Counted from the first letter of the stretch, positions 16,031 to 24,917 are shown. The stretch is 64,000 nucleotides of DNA from an uncultured Porphyromonadaceae bacterium (GCA_947567425.1 CANOLV010000002.1:1-64000), one strand, 5' to 3'. The notes: generated from the letters alone by a model not told the origin. Numbers and translations: made by a program.

Positions 16031-17644
16031 TCATTCCGAAAGTCCACAATTGTTTTTCATCTTATTTATTACCGAAATAAGAACCTTCTCATAGCTGATG
16101 GACGTTGGAACGTCCATCAGACTATAACCTTTTGACAGCCATGTGTTAATAATATACATACCGTTCTGATTGCGAAATACACGATAATTACGGTAAGGTT
16201 CCGATATTTTAGGAATTGCCACTCCATTCGTTTGGGCATACGTAAGCACCTCATTAGTCACATCTTCATATCCAAATGCAGGTAAAATAATACGATATTG
16301 TGAACCGACACATATTCCGATACCGAGTGCTGAATTTTTGATAGATTCTTCTATAACACCGGCAAGACGATTCTTAAGAGATTGAAGAAGATATTTTGTG
16401 TAGGAAATACCTTTCCAATTGTTCGAATGCCAACCACATATTTCAAGACCGAAAGGATTTAGTCCGCTGTTGGGAATAAGTCCATCATCAATCCACGTCT
16501 TGCGTTTTGCCCACCATTTTGGTCCATCGTCTTGCCCTACTTTATGTTCCGGATAGCACTCATTGCCAAAATCAAAATATTCACCACTTTGCATAGTCCT
16601 CCAATAGTCATGGGCCATATGGCCACAAATTGTATTTGGGTTACACTGTTGATCGTTATGTTGTGGATCTGCGTGCAAGTTGTTTAATCGAGCTTTAGTG
16701 GCTCCAGGATTGTAATTTAGAATTACAGCCGAACATTTGAACGGGTTACCAACATAGGGATTAGGCATAAGTTCATCAAGGAGTCCTAATTTTATAATGT
16801 GCTTCGAGAATGGATCGCACGATGGTATTTTACACATTATAAGCCAATATTTAAAGATCCATGCCCAATAATCAATAAATTGTTGGATCGTTTTAAGGCG
16901 AACAACATCGTATCGTTTTCCATTACTTCCACTCATACGTCTCAATACGACCACGCCCGATTTTATCTTACGACTATATGTATATATGCCCTGAAATTGC
17001 AGAATCTGTTCAAAACCGTGTTCATTAAGTTTCATTAGAATAGCCGGAGCAGAGAACATATAATCACCTCGGCAGATGTCATCTACCCAACGGAACACCA
17101 ATACCGGTTTCTTCTGATCTTTAGCAGTCAATCTATCAAAGATTTCTTCACAGTGTTGTATATATTTCTTTTCTTGTTGAAGCTTATCTATAACATCCTG
17201 ATTAAGAATGTATATAATGAAACGTTCGTCGGCCGGGACCTTGAATTCGGCTGGGTTAATTGTGATTTTATCACTATCGTTTCCGGAGTGGATGTATATA
17301 TAACAATCTTCATGCTCAATTAGAATATTGGCAAGATCTATGGGCTTGTCGGGCAAGTGTATGTCAAACAGCTTCTCCAACTCACGGAACGTCAGAGCCG
17401 ATTGTTCCTCACTGTCAAGATATCCCTTACGTTTATGGAATTCAGCCGTGCAGGTACGGGCAACAACTTTAGTCATTGCATCCTCATCGGGAAATGAAGA
17501 TGTTTCCACGATTCTTTTTAGCTCTATTTGCCAGGAAACATTATCGGGCATGTCTTTCGGTAACACGCAATCCCTTAATCTGCCATATCGCAGAGGAGGT
17601 GGAGGAAATCCCCCATTTCCTATACCATCAAATTCAAATGCCAT
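16031..17644 (-). CDS. Unknown 537-aa protein, C-terminal part possibly UDG-like
   Basis: A large soluble protein. The N-terminal 230 residues are mixed alpha/beta with no known motif. The C-terminal 270 residues hold AVILNYNPGATKARLNNLHA, then GLNPFGLEICGWHSNNWKG and a strand ALGIGICVGSQYRI. The 'L-N-Y-N-P-G' turn, a late strand and the spacing recall the fold of the uracil-DNA glycosylase superfamily, whose first motif ends in a similar 'D/N-P-G'. No clear second (H-P-S) motif is seen, so the link is weak. It is third in a four-gene operon, 13 bases after the 93-residue gene. Enzyme or nucleic-acid role not proven. Confidence 0.5.
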   Translation of the reverse strand: MAFEFDGIGNGGFPPPPLRYGRLRDCVLPKDMPDNVSWQIELKRIVETSSFPDEDAMTKVVARTCTAEFHKRKGYLDSEEQSALTFRELEKLFDIHLPDKPIDLANILIEHEDCYIYIHSGNDSDKITINPAEFKVPADERFIIYILNQDVIDKLQQEKKYIQHCEEIFDRLTAKDQKKPVLVFRWVDDICRGDYMFSAPAILMKLNEHGFEQILQFQGIYTYSRKIKSGVVVLRRMSGSNGKRYDVVRLKTIQQFIDYWAWIFKYWLIMCKIPSCDPFSKHIIKLGLLDELMPNPYVGNPFKCSAVILNYNPGATKARLNNLHADPQHNDQQCNPNTICGHMAHDYWRTMQSGEYFDFGNECYPEHKVGQDDGPKWWAKRKTWIDDGLIPNSGLNPFGLEICGWHSNNWKGISYTKYLLQSLKNRLAGVIEESIKNSALGIGICVGSQYRIILPAFGYEDVTNEVLTYAQTNGVAIPKISEPYRNYRVFRNQNGMYIINTWLSKGYSLMDVPTSISYEKVLISVINKMKNNCGLSE

Positions 17645-17657
17645 AATTAATTACCTT

Positions 17658-17939
17658 TTAATATAGTTCAATATTGCCAAGGGCTTTGTCTGAGATTCTC
17701 ATAACTCTAACTTTCGTGTCAATTTGAGGCATGATAAAGTCAACTTCAGGGCAATTCTTTAGTGACTCATCGTTTTGTTGATTAGTGGACATCATTTTTA
17801 ACCCGTCATTGGCTACGATATATTGGATTTTATAGTCAACATGACAATCCCTCAAGAAATCTTCCCACTTCTTGATTATGTCATCTTGAGCTAAGTCCTC
17901 TGGACATTCGTCTGTGATTATATATTTTAATTCTTCCAT
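17658..17939 (-). CDS. Unknown small acidic protein
   Basis: A 93-residue soluble protein (MEELKYIITDECPEDLAQDD start) with a central strand YKIQYIVANDGLKMM. No family recognised. It sits between the WG-repeat gene (48-base gap) and the 537-residue gene (13-base gap), so it is clearly part of the same operon and could be an accessory or immunity subunit. Confidence 0.5.
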   Translation of the reverse strand: MEELKYIITDECPEDLAQDDIIKKWEDFLRDCHVDYKIQYIVANDGLKMMSTNQQNDESLKNCPEVDFIMPQIDTKVRVMRISDKALGNIELY

Positions 17940-17987
17940 AATGCAAAAGTAGCTATTTGTTCTTTAAGTCTATAAATCAGTATGATG

Positions 17988-18575
17988 TTATACAACATAT
18001 TTGAGTCTGATATTGTCGTCAAGCAATACTTTTGCCTGCCATAAAGTAATTTTCATATTCTCAGAAACCTGATTGTTTCGCATAACCGGGTCAAGCAGGT
18101 GATTGAAATCCGCAGCATTTGCAAGTTGTGGATAAGTGGCGAGGAATTTCTCGATGGCTTTGTGGTATTCGGTCTCATCATCAATGCCAAGAAGACTATC
18201 AGCTTCATTGATGCAGTCCAATAGCCAATGAGATTCTGCGGGCATCAATTTTCGGATTTCGCACACATACTCCTTATATCCCTTATTCGGCTTTTCCCAT
18301 AGATAGCCAGCAAATTCTTCGGGATAACGGGAATCATCAAAAGTGAAATTAAACCACGTTTCACATGGGTCATACCAAGCGAGCAAGTCAAATCCTGCAT
18401 CTGGATTGAACGTCACAACCGACCACGGATTTTCCTGAAACTTGTCTTCATCGAGCCGCTTGAACACAGCCGGAAGCTTTGTTCCATTTTTATCAACCAA
18501 TCCCCACTTGCCATCATCACCCTGATAGAGCGAGTAAGGAGGATTGCCATTCTCATATCTGCCATCGTATGCCAT
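17988..18575 (-). CDS. WG-repeat-containing protein
   Basis: A 195-residue soluble protein. Near the N-terminus lies one WG-like unit (GDDGKWGLVDKNGTKLPAVF), a beta-strand repeat found in surface and immunity-type proteins. The middle part is aromatic-rich (LAWYDPCETWFNFTFDDSRY), the end helical. It is the first gene of the four-gene minus-strand operon. The role is unknown; proteins with a single WG unit and an acidic body occur in toxin-immunity arrays. Confidence 0.55.
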   Translation of the reverse strand: MAYDGRYENGNPPYSLYQGDDGKWGLVDKNGTKLPAVFKRLDEDKFQENPWSVVTFNPDAGFDLLAWYDPCETWFNFTFDDSRYPEEFAGYLWEKPNKGYKEYVCEIRKLMPAESHWLLDCINEADSLLGIDDETEYHKAIEKFLATYPQLANAADFNHLLDPVMRNNQVSENMKITLWQAKVLLDDNIRLKYVV

Positions 18576-18748
18576 ATCGGTATCTTTTTTGCCGTAAAAT
18601 TAGTGCTTGCCTGTCAATCGAGCCAAAATTGACAACCTTGTCATTTCAGCCCGGCTATCGAACACACAGCAAAACTACACATCCAATCGGCAACACCCAT
18701 TCTGATTAAAGATGAATAGGCAATATTAAAGTGTAGGAACGTAAAATC

Positions 18749-18900
18749 TCAGTTGTTCTTGTTGATGAGATTGACGACCTTGACCATTGTGTCTTTCTCC
18801 TCGGTGCGGCTTTCGGCTATCATCAGGGTAAGATTTGCATACGCCTTGGCATGTGCAAAATTTGCACATGTGGTGTCGCGCTCGGGTATGCATGGAAGAT
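18749..18900 (-). pseudogene. Short coding remnant downstream of doc
   Basis: On the minus strand the frame gives AHAKAYANLTLMIAESRTEE and then KDTMVKVVNLINKNN before a TGA at 18749 to 18751. It looks like the end of a real protein, but no start codon fits and the upstream part crosses a hairpin. It could be the tail of a lost toxin-antitoxin or phage-regulator gene. Confidence 0.3.
18850..18870. repeat. Perfect short palindrome
   Basis: CATGTGCAAA and TTTGCACATG around one central A. It lies in the stretch downstream of the doc gene and may be a protein-binding site, or a chance palindrome inside the coding remnant. Confidence 0.45.
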
Positions 18901-18904
18901 AGTC

Positions 18905-18925
18905 TGACCTTTTCCAAAATGGGAA
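18905..18925 (-). terminator. Weak hairpin after doc
   Basis: CTTTTCC and GGAAAAG arms around a short loop, about 10 bases past the doc stop on the minus strand. It may end the toxin-partner transcript; it has no strong T run. Confidence 0.35.
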
Positions 18926-18933
18926 AAGTAGGT

Positions 18934-19401
18934 TTATTCGTCAATGCCGATGGGCTGGTCGTCTATGGCGTGGATGATTTCGAGTTTAAGGTCTTCGGGA
19001 TAATCCTCGTTTGCCATGTAACAGGTGATGATGCGTTGAAGCAGGTCTTTGTCGATGCGTCCGGCGGCTACGTGGTAGATTATAGCTTCCATACACTGCA
19101 TGAAGTTGTATGCGTGCCAATAGTAGCCGTTATGAACGAGGAACCAAACGCCGATTGTAAGTGCTACACGCTTGTTTGAGTCCTCGAAGTAATGACCGGT
19201 GCATAAGCCGAACACAAGATATGTGAGTTTGTCAACGAAAGTAGGATAATACAGGTCGTTCTGAACAAAGTCGAGCACTTTTCTGATTCCACCTTCATCC
19301 TTGACACCGCTCAGACCGCCGCCACTGGCAGTAACAGTCTTCGCATAGACCACAAGAGCCTCATCGTAGTCTATGTATTTCAGTTCTTCAGTTCTCATCA
19401 T
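18934..19401 (-). CDS. doc: Fic/Doc-family (death-on-curing) toxin
   Basis: A 155-residue single-domain Fic protein. The signature GHYFEDSNKRVAL fits the Doc form H-x-F-x-(D/N)-x-N-K-R, with the catalytic His and the phosphate-binding N-K-R. The order of helices around LTYLVFGLCTG and VWFLVHNGYYW also fits. Doc phosphorylates EF-Tu, and other Fic proteins AMPylate targets. The start overlaps the end of the upstream gene by 14 bases, so the two are coupled; in classic doc loci the upstream gene is the antitoxin (Phd). Here the upstream protein is much larger. Symbol given for the family, activity not tested. Confidence 0.85.
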   Translation of the reverse strand: MMRTEELKYIDYDEALVVYAKTVTASGGGLSGVKDEGGIRKVLDFVQNDLYYPTFVDKLTYLVFGLCTGHYFEDSNKRVALTIGVWFLVHNGYYWHAYNFMQCMEAIIYHVAAGRIDKDLLQRIITCYMANEDYPEDLKLEIIHAIDDQPIGIDE

Positions 19402-20410
19402 CGTCGGCTTGTTTCAGGCGTTTCAGAACTTCCCGGTTGGCTTCGAGGATATTGTCGAAGTCTATTGAAGCATCACCGATGAATTTATCAAATTCATCAG
19501 GTGTCACGGCTCGAAGATACTCGACAAGATTGCCATGCCAAGCATCACGGAATGCAACGTCACGGGATGCCATTTTGGATCTTGCGTCATTGATGAATGG
19601 TTCCATCATCGGAGCGGATGCCAATTTGTCAATAATAGCCTTGACTTCTTCGATGGTCAGTTGCTTATTCCCATTATTAGAGAAGTAGTTCACAATCTCA
19701 TGTGCCACACCATTCTCAAATGATGAAATGCAAAGTAAAACTTCCGCATAAAGTGTATGCCGCACATTCTCTTCGTTCTGCAAACGAAGCACCTCACGAT
19801 ACTCTTTGGCATTTTCCCGGAAAACCGCCTTATAAATCAAGTCGGTTATCTGAGCATACTTATATGTAGGAAGTCCGTCAACATATTTGCCGACAGCGTG
19901 AGTGAAATTCTTGCGGTAGTTTTCGCTCTTTATTGCGGTAGGCAGATAATCCCGGTCGCGCCAGTTGATATATTTAGTACCACCTCCGGCACGACTATTG
20001 ATTGTTGCGATAACAATATCAAGTATCCGCGTGCGTAGCTGTTTCGCTTTTTCGCTCTCTGTGAGGAGCATACCGATGTTCAGGAATGCACGGAACGGGA
20101 AAATCCCAAGTTGCCGTGTAAACTTAGGGACATTAATGTCCCCAACAAAATGCAACTTTAATTCTTTCAGCGAATTACCCTCACTTAAAAAGTATCCATT
20201 ATCACGAAGTTCGTCTCCGTGCTCTTGCACATAACGCTTAATCGTTCGTTCATCAACATCATAAAAATCAGCGACCATTTTAGTCGTGAAAAGAAGTTGT
20301 TCATGAAAACGCAGGCCATTAACATCCAAGTTTTCTTGGATGGTTTGGAGAGCATAGCGGTTGTTCAGTACGTTCTGCCGCTCTGTATTTGATACTGTAA
20401 GGTCGTTCAT
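19388..20410 (-). CDS. DNA-binding protein (BRO/RhuM-like), likely partner of Doc
   Basis: A 340-residue protein. Residues 38 to 70 have a helix-turn-helix look (TTKMVADFYDVDERTIKRYV), and residues 105 to 145 (FRAFLNIGMLLTESEKAKQL then ILDIVIATINSRAGG) resemble the BRO/RhuM-type region of phage antirepressor-like proteins. The C-terminal half is helical. It overlaps doc by 14 bases and precedes it, the usual place of an antitoxin or regulator. A TAAATTTG box lies 6 bases before the ATG. It could repress its own operon and hold Doc in check, but no Phd-like Fic-inhibitory motif was identified. Confidence 0.7.
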   Translation of the reverse strand: MNDLTVSNTERQNVLNNRYALQTIQENLDVNGLRFHEQLLFTTKMVADFYDVDERTIKRYVQEHGDELRDNGYFLSEGNSLKELKLHFVGDINVPKFTRQLGIFPFRAFLNIGMLLTESEKAKQLRTRILDIVIATINSRAGGGTKYINWRDRDYLPTAIKSENYRKNFTHAVGKYVDGLPTYKYAQITDLIYKAVFRENAKEYREVLRLQNEENVRHTLYAEVLLCISSFENGVAHEIVNYFSNNGNKQLTIEEVKAIIDKLASAPMMEPFINDARSKMASRDVAFRDAWHGNLVEYLRAVTPDEFDKFIGDASIDFDNILEANREVLKRLKQADDDEN

Positions 20411-20416
20411 AGATTA

Positions 20417-20424
20417 CAAATTTA
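20417..20424 (-). promoter_or_regulatory. -7 element TAAATTTG directly before the Doc partner gene
   Basis: On the minus strand TAAATTTG lies 6 bases before the ATG at 20410, so the transcript would start about at the start codon (near-leaderless). Confidence 0.5.
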
Positions 20425-20643
20425 CAAAATTTATTGGGATTATCAATCGTACAATCCAATATATCAGAAGATTTACTATTTGGGGCTGTCGGCGATTTCG
20501 TCGTATGATAGTTTGATTATAACCAATGAATGTATTTGGTGGGGCGGAAATAAATTCGGTCACAAGCCGTGCTTTCGGCATATCTGTTTTTCCTGAAAAT
20601 ATAGGCCCGCGTCCGAGCATCTGTGAAAGCTCGAAAAATTTTG

Positions 20644-20651
20644 TAACTTTG
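20644..20651 (+). promoter_or_regulatory. -7 element TAACTTTG for the META lipoprotein gene
   Basis: TAACTTTG matches the consensus; the leader to the ATG at 20785 would be about 130 bases. A -33 TTTG is not clear. Confidence 0.5.
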
Positions 20652-20784
20652 TAGTTGAGGCCGATGGCCGTATCTGCAGGGGGTTGCTGTGTCTATCGCT
20701 GCGACGACTGACGGTCAACCCCGGGGATGCGATGAGAGGCCGGGTGACATATTTCAAGAATACTAAAAGATAATGTACAGCTAT

Positions 20785-21564
20785 ATGAAAAAAATCGGAT
20801 TGTATATGATGGCCATGGTGTCGGCAGCCCTCGGAGCCTGTGGCAACGCCAATAAACCGGCTGACGGTGGGAAGGATATCGTGGTGGACACCGCAGACTT
20901 GCAGAGCGGATGGCATCTTGATTCGTATCGCATAGACTGCGAGTCAACGCAGTTTGACGGCAAAGCAGATTATAAGCTGTCATTCGACGGGACGGACAGC
21001 ACATTCAGCCTTTCCACGGACTGCAACATGATCAACGGCGAGTTTGGAATCACCAACGACACCATCCGCTTCAGAAACATGCTCGTCACAGAAATGGCTT
21101 GTGAAAGTATGACTGTGGAGCAGAACATGCTGCGTCTGCTCAACGACTCCACGGCTTATGCCGTATGCCACGGCGACACACTCTCTTTCACAGCGCCATA
21201 TATCGGTTCTGCCATATTTATTAATAACGGCACTGAAAGAGCTGAGTCAGCCGAACGAAGCTTTATCGGAGAATACACCGACTCCAATGACGGCTCAACC
21301 CTTCAAATCAGCGACAGCACCAACTCTGGACCAAGCATAAAAATCAACTTGTTCAGGCTGACAGACATTGATGACGGCATAGGTAAAGTATCAGACGGAG
21401 CATTGGCATTCGACGCAACAGACGCCGCGGGCAATCCCATAAAAGGCAGGATTACTCTTGAAGGCGATACAGCTATATTGGTTTTTACCGAATCGACATG
21501 GGGATATCTACCTAACGGCTCCACTTATCGCTTTAAACGCGATACTCAGACCAAAAACGATTAA
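20785..21564 (+). CDS. META-domain (HslJ-like) lipoprotein
   Basis: A 259-residue lipoprotein. The start MKKIGLYMMAMVSAALGACG gives a signal peptide with lipobox LGAC, so the mature protein is anchored in a membrane facing the periplasm. Residues about 55 to 115 fit the META/DUF306 domain (ADYKLSFDGTDSTFSLSTDC then NMINGEFGI and MLVTEMACES), known from HslJ, a heat-induced lipoprotein. A second domain follows at about 150 to 255 (RSFIGEYTDSNDGSTLQISD), probably another barrel of unknown type. An ATG at 20773 is possible, but the one at 20785 gives the better signal peptide. Confidence 0.8.
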   Translation: MKKIGLYMMAMVSAALGACGNANKPADGGKDIVVDTADLQSGWHLDSYRIDCESTQFDGKADYKLSFDGTDSTFSLSTDCNMINGEFGITNDTIRFRNMLVTEMACESMTVEQNMLRLLNDSTAYAVCHGDTLSFTAPYIGSAIFINNGTERAESAERSFIGEYTDSNDGSTLQISDSTNSGPSIKINLFRLTDIDDGIGKVSDGALAFDATDAAGNPIKGRITLEGDTAILVFTESTWGYLPNGSTYRFKRDTQTKND

Positions 21565-21595
21565 GGGTGTTTGAAATAAAGACAAACTTGCCTCG

Positions 21596-22339
21596 ATGAT
21601 AGACTCCGCCGACATAAAGACGACACTGTTAAGTATGGCCGACGAACGCCAGGCCCGTCAATTGATGAGATTTTTCAAGACCGGGCCGGGGCAATACGGC
21701 GCGGGCGATAAGTTTGTCGGACTTTGGAATCCGCAGGTTCGTATGGTGGTTAAAAAGTCCTGGAAAAACACTCCGCTCTCCGAGGCAATGAAACTTGCAA
21801 AATCTCCTCTGCACGAGGTGCGCTTATGCGGACTTCTTATAATGGTGGAGCAATATCTCCGGGCGATGAAGAAAAAAGACCGGACAGGAATGAACATGAT
21901 CTTCGACTCATACATCTCCATCCACCCGCATATCAACAACTGGGATTTGGTCGACCTATCGGCAATCAAGATCGTAGGCAACCATGAAGTCCTGAATCCC
22001 GACATGATTCTGATGGACGAATGGATCAAACCTGACGGTCATACTCTCTGGCAACAGCGGATAGCCATGGTCAGCACTTGGATGCTCACGCGCAACGGAC
22101 GTGCGGATGTATGTTTCCGCAGGGCAAGATTTCTTCTGTCAAGTCGGCACGACCTATTGCATAAGGAGGCGGGATGGATGCTCCGCGAAGCGTGGAAGAA
22201 AGGATACCGGGAAGAACTGCGCGACTTTCTTGAAGCGTATATCGGCAGCATGCCCTCCGTCATGCTCAGTTATGCCTGCGAGCAAATGCCGGCCGATGAA
22301 CGAATCGATTGGCGACAGAAGAGAAAAGCGCGACAATAA
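21596..22339 (+). CDS. alkD: DNA alkylation repair protein, AlkD family
   Basis: A 247-residue HEAT-like repeat glycosylase. Motifs in order: FFKTGPGQYGAGDKFVGL near residue 22, HEVRLCGLLIMVEQY near 72, INNWDLVDLSA near 112, LHKEAGWMLREAWKKGY near 183 and MPSVMLSYACEQMP near 220, all characteristic of AlkD/AlkC-like proteins. AlkD excises bulky or cationic alkylated purines without base flipping. Length is normal. It lies 31 bases after the META lipoprotein gene and may share its transcript. A broken relative lies at 57666. Confidence 0.9.
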   Translation: MIDSADIKTTLLSMADERQARQLMRFFKTGPGQYGAGDKFVGLWNPQVRMVVKKSWKNTPLSEAMKLAKSPLHEVRLCGLLIMVEQYLRAMKKKDRTGMNMIFDSYISIHPHINNWDLVDLSAIKIVGNHEVLNPDMILMDEWIKPDGHTLWQQRIAMVSTWMLTRNGRADVCFRRARFLLSSRHDLLHKEAGWMLREAWKKGYREELRDFLEAYIGSMPSVMLSYACEQMPADERIDWRQKRKARQ

Positions 22340-22360
22340 ACCAACGCATCCATATTCTTC

Positions 22361-22930
22361 TTAGAATTCGTCGCACGTGAGATTGTATTTCTCGATCATC
22401 TCATGCAATAAAGTCCCGCCATCGAGCGATGGAGAATAAGCTGTCAACACATTGAACTTCTCTGCGCCGAACAATTCCATGCCGTCACGTAGCGACTGCA
22501 GCACGCACACATCACCGGCGAGTCCACAGATGTCGATCTTCTCTATGTTTTCCTTCTCAACCAATTCACGGATTATCTGCGAGGCTTCCCGATTCTTGAA
22601 GATCGAGTATTCATCCGAATCCTCGCACTCCCCTTTATAGAGAAAACGGACGGCTCCCGCCGTTTCATACAGAGAAAGGAACAATGGTTGCCAAATAGCG
22701 GCTCCGGCTGTGTCATGGACACAATGACGAGGCCATTCGCCTCCGCAATCAGTGAATGAACAGTGAAAGAACGGATGTCGGTCAGCTGTGGCAATCTTCA
22801 GGAGATACTTTCCTGAATTTCGGGAAATATAGTCGGCGAGCCTGTTCATGGCATACTCAGCTCCGCCGACGGGCAGAGAACCGCAGATGAAATCATTCTG
22901 AGGATCAATTATCAATAGCAGTCGATTCAT
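22361..22930 (-). CDS. Cysteine hydrolase, nicotinamidase/isochorismatase-like
   Basis: A 189-residue enzyme of the isochorismatase fold. The catalytic triad is visible: Asp in LLIIDPQNDF (near residue 9), Lys in LYKGECEDSDEY, and Cys in DICGLAGDVCVLQSL. The metal-binding group D-x-H is in TADRHPFFHCSF. This layout fits nicotinamidase (PncA), which turns nicotinamide into nicotinate for NAD salvage. WPRHCV is a PncA-typical stretch. It is preceded on the minus strand by a 21-codon ORF whose stop overlaps its ATG. Related cysteine hydrolases are the alternative. Confidence 0.85.
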   Translation of the reverse strand: MNRLLLIIDPQNDFICGSLPVGGAEYAMNRLADYISRNSGKYLLKIATADRHPFFHCSFTDCGGEWPRHCVHDTAGAAIWQPLFLSLYETAGAVRFLYKGECEDSDEYSIFKNREASQIIRELVEKENIEKIDICGLAGDVCVLQSLRDGMELFGAEKFNVLTAYSPSLDGGTLLHEMIEKYNLTCDEF

Positions 22931-22992
22931 TGTTTCTTTTTCTTCAAATTTTCAACCATTTCATCAATCCAGCGGCGTTGTTCCACCGGCAT
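22927..22992 (-). CDS. 21-aa ORF coupled to the hydrolase
   Basis: A short frame starting MPVEQRRWIDEMVENLK and ending in lysines; its TGA overlaps the ATG of the hydrolase gene (ATGA). It could be a small leader that couples translation, or the tail of a lost gene. Too short to judge by composition. Confidence 0.3.
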   Translation of the reverse strand: MPVEQRRWIDEMVENLKKKKQ

Positions 22993-23006
22993 TGTCTCAT
23001 TTATAA

Positions 23007-24917
23007 TCAGATTTTACGCACATACATGGCTCTTATGGCGTTGAGCACGGCGAGTATCATCACGCCTACGTCGGCAAATATGGCAAGCCACATATTGACG
23101 ATGCCGAACACGCCAAGCACAAGGCAAACGCCCTTTATGCCCAATGCCATGATGATGTTTTCCCAGACAATCTTCAGGCACTTTCGTGAAATGCGGATGG
23201 CCTTGCCTATTTTCAGAGGGTCATCGTCCATGAGCACCACGTCGGCAGCTTCAATGGCGGCATCGCTTCCCATAGCACCCATAGCTATGCCGAGGTCGGC
23301 ACGTGAGAGCACTGGAGCGTCGTTTATGCCGTCGCCTACAAACGCTACCTTTGCATCCCCTTTTGATTGGGAAAGTATCCGTTCCAGTTGCGACACCTTG
23401 TCGGCAGGGAGCAGTTCGCTGTACACCTTGTCTATACCCAACTTAGCGGCAGTCTGGTCGGCAACCTGACGGACATCTCCTGTCAGCATGACGGTCCGGG
23501 TCACACCCGACTTGCGGAGATCTGCGATGGCCTGTGCAGATGTGGATTTCACAATATCTCCGAGAACTATGTGTCCGGCATACTTGCCGTCGACAGCGAG
23601 GTGCACAATAGTTCCGGCCGTCTTGCAATGACAGGGGGTAAGACCCAAATCCGACATCAGTTTCTCATTGCCCGCCGCCACCTTTTTGCCATCGACAACG
23701 GCAGTGATGCCCTTGCCGCTGATCTCCTTCACGTCGCTCATGCGGGTGCGGTCAATCGGGTGTCCGTAGGCCTGTTGCAGTGATTTTGCAATCGGGTGTG
23801 ATGACGACGACTCCACTATCGCCGCATATTCAAGCAGTTGCGCTTTGCGGTCGGCTATATCCTGGTCGTGGTCGCCATGGTAGGCATTGACCTCAAACAC
23901 ACCTTTTGTCAACGTACCTGTCTTGTCGAACACCACTGTCTTGACTTTCGACAGCGTCTCAAGTATGTTGGCACCTTTCACAAGCACACCCTCCCGGCTC
24001 GCCCCGCCAATTCCGGCGAAAAACGACAGCGGTATGCTGACCACCAACGCGCAGGGACAGCTTATGACGAGGAACACAAGCGCACGGTAAACCCACGTTT
24101 CAAACGTGGCGAAGCTCACTGAAGCGCCATTAAACAAAATAAGGAATATCGGCGGCAAGATAGCCAAAGCCAATGCACCATAGCATACGGCAGGAGTATA
24201 TATTCGCGCGAACTTCGCTATGAAATTCTCCGACTTCGACTTGCGCGAGGCAGAATCCTCAACCAACTCCAGAATCTTGGATACGGTTGAGTCTCCGAAC
24301 TCTTTGGTGGTGCGAACTTTCAGCACTCCGGACATATTGATGCTACCGCTAACCACCTCGTCGCCGCTTCCGACTTCGCGCGGAAGTGACTCGCCGGTCA
24401 GTGCGGAAGTGTTGAGCGACGACTCGCCCGAAACGACAACTCCGTCGATCGGAACGCGCTCACCGGGCTGGATTATGATTATCTGACCTACCTCCACATC
24501 ATCCGGATCGACCTTAACAATCTTGCCGTCCTGCTCGATGTTGGCATAATCGGGGCGAATATCCATCAACGCAGCTATGTTACGGCGGCTCTTGCCGACG
24601 GCATAGCTCTGGAAAAACTCGCCGATCTGATAGAACAGCATCACCGCGATCGCCTCCAGATAGTCGCCGCTTTTCTCATAGATGGCGAGAGCGAAGGCTC
24701 CGACAGTTGCCACAGCCATAAGGAAATTCTCATCAAACACCCTGCCGTGGATAATACCGAGCCACGCCTTTTTCAGTATGTCGTAACCTATTATCAAGTA
24801 CACCACAAGATATAGCGCGAGACGAAGCAATCCGGTTACATCAATAAAAAGCAGACCGACAGTCATAATCAGGGCGATTATGATGCGGGTGAGCATACTG
24901 CGTTGTTTTCTGTTCAT
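23007..24917 (-). CDS. P1B-type heavy-metal ATPase (Zn/Cd/Pb class)
   Basis: A 636-residue membrane pump. It has six or more hydrophobic segments, the actuator motif TGES (LTGESLPREV), the metal-site motif CPC in the membrane (VISCPCALVVS), the phosphorylated Asp in DKTGTLT, and GDGINDAPVL. The CPC motif with the overall size fits ZntA/CadA, which export Zn, Cd or Pb. There is no N-terminal HMA domain; instead a separate 73-residue HMA protein is coded 69 bases upstream, so the domain has been split off. The unit faces an HMA-AraC regulator, a clear metal-response locus. Confidence 0.92.
   Translation of the reverse strand: MNRKQRSMLTRIIIALIMTVGLLFIDVTGLLRLALYLVVYLIIGYDILKKAWLGIIHGRVFDENFLMAVATVGAFALAIYEKSGDYLEAIAVMLFYQIGEFFQSYAVGKSRRNIAALMDIRPDYANIEQDGKIVKVDPDDVEVGQIIIIQPGERVPIDGVVVSGESSLNTSALTGESLPREVGSGDEVVSGSINMSGVLKVRTTKEFGDSTVSKILELVEDSASRKSKSENFIAKFARIYTPAVCYGALALAILPPIFLILFNGASVSFATFETWVYRALVFLVISCPCALVVSIPLSFFAGIGGASREGVLVKGANILETLSKVKTVVFDKTGTLTKGVFEVNAYHGDHDQDIADRKAQLLEYAAIVESSSSHPIAKSLQQAYGHPIDRTRMSDVKEISGKGITAVVDGKKVAAGNEKLMSDLGLTPCHCKTAGTIVHLAVDGKYAGHIVLGDIVKSTSAQAIADLRKSGVTRTVMLTGDVRQVADQTAAKLGIDKVYSELLPADKVSQLERILSQSKGDAKVAFVGDGINDAPVLSRADLGIAMGAMGSDAAIEAADVVLMDDDPLKIGKAIRISRKCLKIVWENIIMALGIKGVCLVLGVFGIVNMWLAIFADVGVMILAVLNAIRAMYVRKI

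Noticed and set aside
18126..18135. DnaA-box match TTGTGGATAA
   Set aside because: A single perfect box inside the WG-repeat gene with no cluster around it; not enough for an origin.
20414..20620. 68-codon minus-strand frame upstream of the Doc partner
   Set aside because: Overlaps the promoter of the partner gene and has no recognisable protein pattern.
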